Source of the DNA: Desulfobulbaceae bacterium | GTDB lineage: Bacteria > Desulfobacterota > Desulfobulbia > Desulfobulbales > Desulfocapsaceae | DNA: 7,732 nt | Direction of reading: 5' to 3' | NCBI GenBank assembly: GCA_030632405.1 | Contig: DAOVUU010000108.1 | Coordinates: 1-7,732, forward strand | In this document: piece by piece, positions 5,125-7,732 of the stretch | How positions within the stretch are numbered: position 1 is the first letter of the stretch | Layout of the letters: every line of letters starts with the position of its first letter | Program-made: the position numbers and the translations under genes | The notes under the pieces: generated by a model | Databases searched by the model: none | What the model was told of the DNA's origin: nothing | What the model saw: only the letters and a program-made list of their open reading frames with translations

Positions 5125-6809
5125 TGGAAACTGAAAAATTGATGGAACAGGTTGAGGATCTAAAGAACCAGATCGCTCGAGAGAGAAAAACAACTGCAAT
5201 ACTAAAGAAAAGGGCTTTCATGGCTGCAATGAAAGCGCGTTCTTTTAAGGACACTGATGTGCAGGGGAGCCTGGAAGAACATGACCTTGGCGCCGACCCA
5301 AACAGCCGGGTGAAAAACACTTTCCTGGAGGACATAAGTCACGAAATACGGTCTTCAATGAACGGTGTTATCGGGATGACGGGCCTTGTTCTGGAGACAG
5401 ATCTAACAGAAGAGCAGAGGCAGTATCTGGAGATGGTGAGCTCATCTGTTGATCGGTTGCTGGGTGTGGTAAACCAGGTTCTCGATTACTCCAAAATAGA
5501 GTCCGGTCAGATCGATTTAAAGAGAGAAGATTTTGAATTACGGGAGAGCCTTGATCATGACCTTTATCTGTTGAGATTGACAGCTCAGAAGAAAAATGTC
5601 GAACTCTCCTGTCATATTTCTCCGAATGTTCCAGCTTATATCCATGGAGATCCGGAGCGGTTGATCCAGGTTATCAGCAACCTGGTAAGCAATGGAATTA
5701 AATTCACAACAGAGGGCTCTGTCACGATAAAGATTGAAAACGACGGGTATGATATTAACAACAACCTGCAGCTCAAGTTTACAATAACTGACACGGGTTG
5801 TGGCGTAGATAATAAAAACAGGGAGTTGATCTCCCGTTATTTCAAACAAAAACTGAGACATCAGGCGTCCCAGCCTCTTGTGATTGGGTCAACGGGACTG
5901 GGGCTGACCGTTGTCTCTCGACTCGTTGGGATAATGGGGGGTGATATTGGTCTTGAGAGTGGCTCCTCCGGTTCAACCTTCTGGTTCAGAATCCCCGTAC
6001 AGGAGGTGACCGACTACCGTACTGTAGAAGAGCAGGGCAGTAAGGCTTTTGAGGGTATTGAGAAAACAGACAGTTATGCACTCAAGGGAGCAAAGGTCCT
6101 GCTGGCTGAAGATGAGCACATAAACAGAGTTCTTATCCGGACATTACTCCAGCAGTTTGACGTGGAGGTTACCTGTGTTGAAAGTGGTGAGCAGGCGGTC
6201 GAGGAGGGGCGTAATGGGATGTATGATATTTTGCTGATGGATGTTCAGCTTGGGGAGATGGATGGACTGGAGGCGACAAGAGAAATACGGAAATTTGAGA
6301 AAAAAAGAGGTGGACACCTTCCGGTGGTGGCTCTAACCGCCATGGCTATGCCGGGTGATCGGGAAAAATGTTTGCAGGCCGGCATGGATGACTATTTATC
6401 TAAGCCTGTTGAGAGAGATCGTCTTGTTGATATGCTGGATAAACATCTTACCAGCAAGGCTCTGGTTGTGGTGAGTGAAGTGGATTCCCAGCAGATTATT
6501 ATCCGTACCCTGGTCGAATCCGGGTGGCAGGTAACTATTGCAGAAACAAGACGGATGGCCATGTACGAAGTGTCTCTGTCACATTTTGATCTTATAGTAT
6601 TTGATATAGCCTCTCCCGAACTGAAAAACCTGGAGGCTGTAAAGATCATCAGGCAGTTGGAGGGGTACTCAGGTCAACGGGCGACAATTGTGGGTGTTGG
6701 TGTCGACGCGGGTGGTGAGAAGTGTCTCGACTATGGGGTGGACAGGTATATAGGTGGATCCTTAACACAAGATAAAATTAAAGCAGAGCTTGCATCTGTT
6801 GAAAACTGA
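5124..6809 (+). CDS. Cytosolic hybrid histidine kinase with two receiver domains
   Basis: This 561-aa hybrid sensor kinase has no signal peptide or membrane segment. Residues 1–60 are charged and probably coiled-coil; no PAS, GAF or other sensor domain is visible. HisKA follows with SHEIRSSMNG, His73 being the phosphorylation site (the usual TP after HEIR is SS). The ATPase domain shows the N box (NLVSNGIKF, 186–194), DTGCGV (from Asp223) and GSTGLGL (255–261). Receiver 1, about 322–440, is complete: E329/D330, phospho-acceptor Asp373, Thr405 and Lys427. A second receiver-like domain, about 444–560, keeps an acidic start (E452, D454) and a candidate Asp494, but where Lys-Pro is expected it reads YIGGS, so it may not be phosphorylated normally. 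No DNA-binding output is present; a separate Hpt or response regulator would be needed. ATG 5124 is preferred; GTG 5121 adds one codon. Its input signal is unknown. Confidence 0.92.
   Translation: METEKLMEQVEDLKNQIARERKTTAILKKRAFMAAMKARSFKDTDVQGSLEEHDLGADPNSRVKNTFLEDISHEIRSSMNGVIGMTGLVLETDLTEEQRQYLEMVSSSVDRLLGVVNQVLDYSKIESGQIDLKREDFELRESLDHDLYLLRLTAQKKNVELSCHISPNVPAYIHGDPERLIQVISNLVSNGIKFTTEGSVTIKIENDGYDINNNLQLKFTITDTGCGVDNKNRELISRYFKQKLRHQASQPLVIGSTGLGLTVVSRLVGIMGGDIGLESGSSGSTFWFRIPVQEVTDYRTVEEQGSKAFEGIEKTDSYALKGAKVLLAEDEHINRVLIRTLLQQFDVEVTCVESGEQAVEEGRNGMYDILLMDVQLGEMDGLEATREIRKFEKKRGGHLPVVALTAMAMPGDREKCLQAGMDDYLSKPVERDRLVDMLDKHLTSKALVVVSEVDSQQIIIRTLVESGWQVTIAETRRMAMYEVSLSHFDLIVFDIASPELKNLEAVKIIRQLEGYSGQRATIVGVGVDAGGEKCLDYGVDRYIGGSLTQDKIKAELASVEN
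5214..5236. repeat. Intragenic inverted repeat in the kinase N-terminus
   Basis: GCTTTCAT (5214–5221) and ATGAAAGC (5229–5236) form a perfect 8-bp stem with a 7-base loop, about 90 bases into the kinase gene. It encodes part of RAFMAAMKAR, and the opposite strand reads a similar peptide in one frame. A regulatory role is not shown. Confidence 0.4.
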
Positions 6810-6812
6810 GGG
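6808..6812 (+). promoter_or_regulatory. Ribosome binding site deciding the oleA GTG start
   Basis: GAGGG overlaps the kinase stop codon (6807–6809) and lies six bases before GTG 6819. No in-frame ATG occurs until well inside the conserved domain, so this site supports the GTG start. Confidence 0.6.
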
Positions 6813-6818
6813 CTCTCT

Positions 6819-7732
6819 GTGATACATTATTCCCATGTCTGCCTGGATACCTTTGGGTATCAGCTGCCCCCGAGAATTATAACTTCAAATGAAATAGAAG
6901 AACGACTGGCCCCTCTGTATGACAGGCTGCGCCTTCCTCCAGGGCGGCTTGAATTGATGACCGGTATCAGGGAGAGGCGACTGTGGGCCGACGGCACCAG
7001 ACCCAGTTTCGCTGCCACCCTGGCCGGTAAGAACGTTTTTGCCAGGGGGGATATAGATCCGCAGGGGATTGAATGTCTTATTTTTACGTCGGTTTCACGG
7101 GATATGATGGAGCCGGCAACGGCCGCATTTGTCCACAATAACCTTGGATTGTCTTCATCCTGTCTTATTTTCGATGTATCTAATGCATGTCTCGGTTTTC
7201 TTGATGGAATGGTGATGCTGGCCAATATGATTGAATTGGGCCAGGTAAAAAATGGCCTGGTTGTTTCCGGTGAAACAGCTGAGGATCTGCTGGAATCAAC
7301 GCTGCTCTCCCTGCTCGAGGATGAGACGTTTACGCGAAAGAGTATAAAGCCTGCCTTTGCCTCTCTGACAATAGGCTCAGGGGCCATGGTGTTGTTTATG
7401 AGGCGGGCCGAGGAAGGTGAAAAGAAACCTTTGCTGGTTTGTGGAGCCTGGAAGGCAAACACCATTCACTCCGATCTTTGTCACGGTGGCCAGAATGGCC
7501 ATAAAACCATCTTAATGGCTACAAATTCAGAGGAGCTTTTATATCGTGGGGTTGAAACGGCTCTTTTGACATGGAAGGAGTTTTCAGAGAAACCGGGTTG
7601 GCAAGGGGGGGATATAGACCATTTTTTTTGTCACCAGGTTGGTTCTGCCCACGCAAAACTGCTTTTTGAACAGTTGGACCTGGCTGCAGAGAAGAATTTT
7701 GCAACACTGGCAACTCTGGGGAATGTGGGGTC
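6819..7732 (+). CDS. oleA: OleA-like 3-oxoacyl synthase III (thiolase fold), 3' end outside window
   Basis: The gene begins at GTG 6819 and stays open to the window edge, giving about 305 residues of an expected 340–350. It belongs to the FabH/OleA branch of thiolases. OleA condenses two fatty acyl-CoAs head to head into a beta-keto acid, the first step toward long-chain olefins or ketones. Visible features are the OleA-like N-terminus (EIEERLAPLYDRL), GIRERRLW, SVSRDMMEPATA with Glu98 where OleA has its catalytic glutamate, FDVSNACLGFLDGM with the acyl-accepting Cys124, HQVGSAH with His272, and LGNVGS with Asn302. That completes the Cys-His-Asn triad just before the cut. The resemblance to remembered Xanthomonas OleA is clear around SVSRD, EP and NACL. 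It starts nine bases after the kinase stop. OleB, OleC and OleD genes would lie downstream, if present, so an ordinary FabH-type paralogue is still possible. Confidence 0.85.
   Translation, partial: MIHYSHVCLDTFGYQLPPRIITSNEIEERLAPLYDRLRLPPGRLELMTGIRERRLWADGTRPSFAATLAGKNVFARGDIDPQGIECLIFTSVSRDMMEPATAAFVHNNLGLSSSCLIFDVSNACLGFLDGMVMLANMIELGQVKNGLVVSGETAEDLLESTLLSLLEDETFTRKSIKPAFASLTIGSGAMVLFMRRAEEGEKKPLLVCGAWKANTIHSDLCHGGQNGHKTILMATNSEELLYRGVETALLTWKEFSEKPGWQGGDIDHFFCHQVGSAHAKLLFEQLDLAAEKNFATLATLGNVG

Noticed and set aside
6860..7465. Open frame of about 200 codons on the − strand
   Set aside because: It is fully antisense to the OleA-like gene, which has clear family motifs in order; the reverse product resembles no family I know.

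Overview
The window carries core bacterial genes at medium GC, with a TTG start on hisC and a GTG start on the last gene, dense gene packing and strong Shine-Dalgarno sites. The gene content (a hisC–cmk pair like those in aromatic amino-acid/cmk clusters, a Pal lipoprotein, a fused RlmKL and an OleA-type thiolase) and a palindromic repeat with TCGTAAAAAG ends suggest a Gram-negative bacterium of the Desulfobacterota (old Deltaproteobacteria), perhaps Desulfobulbales-like. That placement is an inference from protein style and recollection; no database was searched.

Left block (1–1843, + strand): hisC (PLP aminotransferase) overlaps cmk (cytidylate kinase) by 8 bases, so the two are probably co-translated. 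They converge on pal (1903–2523, − strand), which encodes the peptidoglycan-associated outer-membrane lipoprotein. A GC-rich stem (1860–1892) lies between the two stop codons.

Centre (2524–2931): a 408-base divergent intergenic region. It holds a good sigma70-type promoter for the rightward genes (2686–2714). Downstream of it, inside the presumed 5' leader of rlmKL, is a 129-bp imperfect palindrome (2739–2867). This palindrome sits in a larger MITE-like unit with TCGTAAAAAG/CTTTTTACGA ends and an 8-bp flanking direct repeat (ATCACATA).

Right block (2932–7732, + strand): three tightly packed genes that look like one operon. They are rlmKL (bifunctional 23S rRNA methyltransferase), a cytosolic hybrid histidine kinase with no visible sensor domain and a degenerate second receiver (1-base overlap with rlmKL), and an OleA-like 3-oxoacyl synthase (9-base gap) that runs off the window edge. 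The OleA-like gene keeps the Cys, His and Asn triad and the OleA-type Glu, which points to head-to-head acyl-CoA condensation and possibly long-chain olefin or ketone synthesis. The grouping of an rRNA methylase, an orphan signalling kinase and an OleA homologue behind a structured repeat leader is the most unusual thing here. Each gene alone belongs to a known family, and I see no CRISPR array, tRNA, rRNA or transposase.
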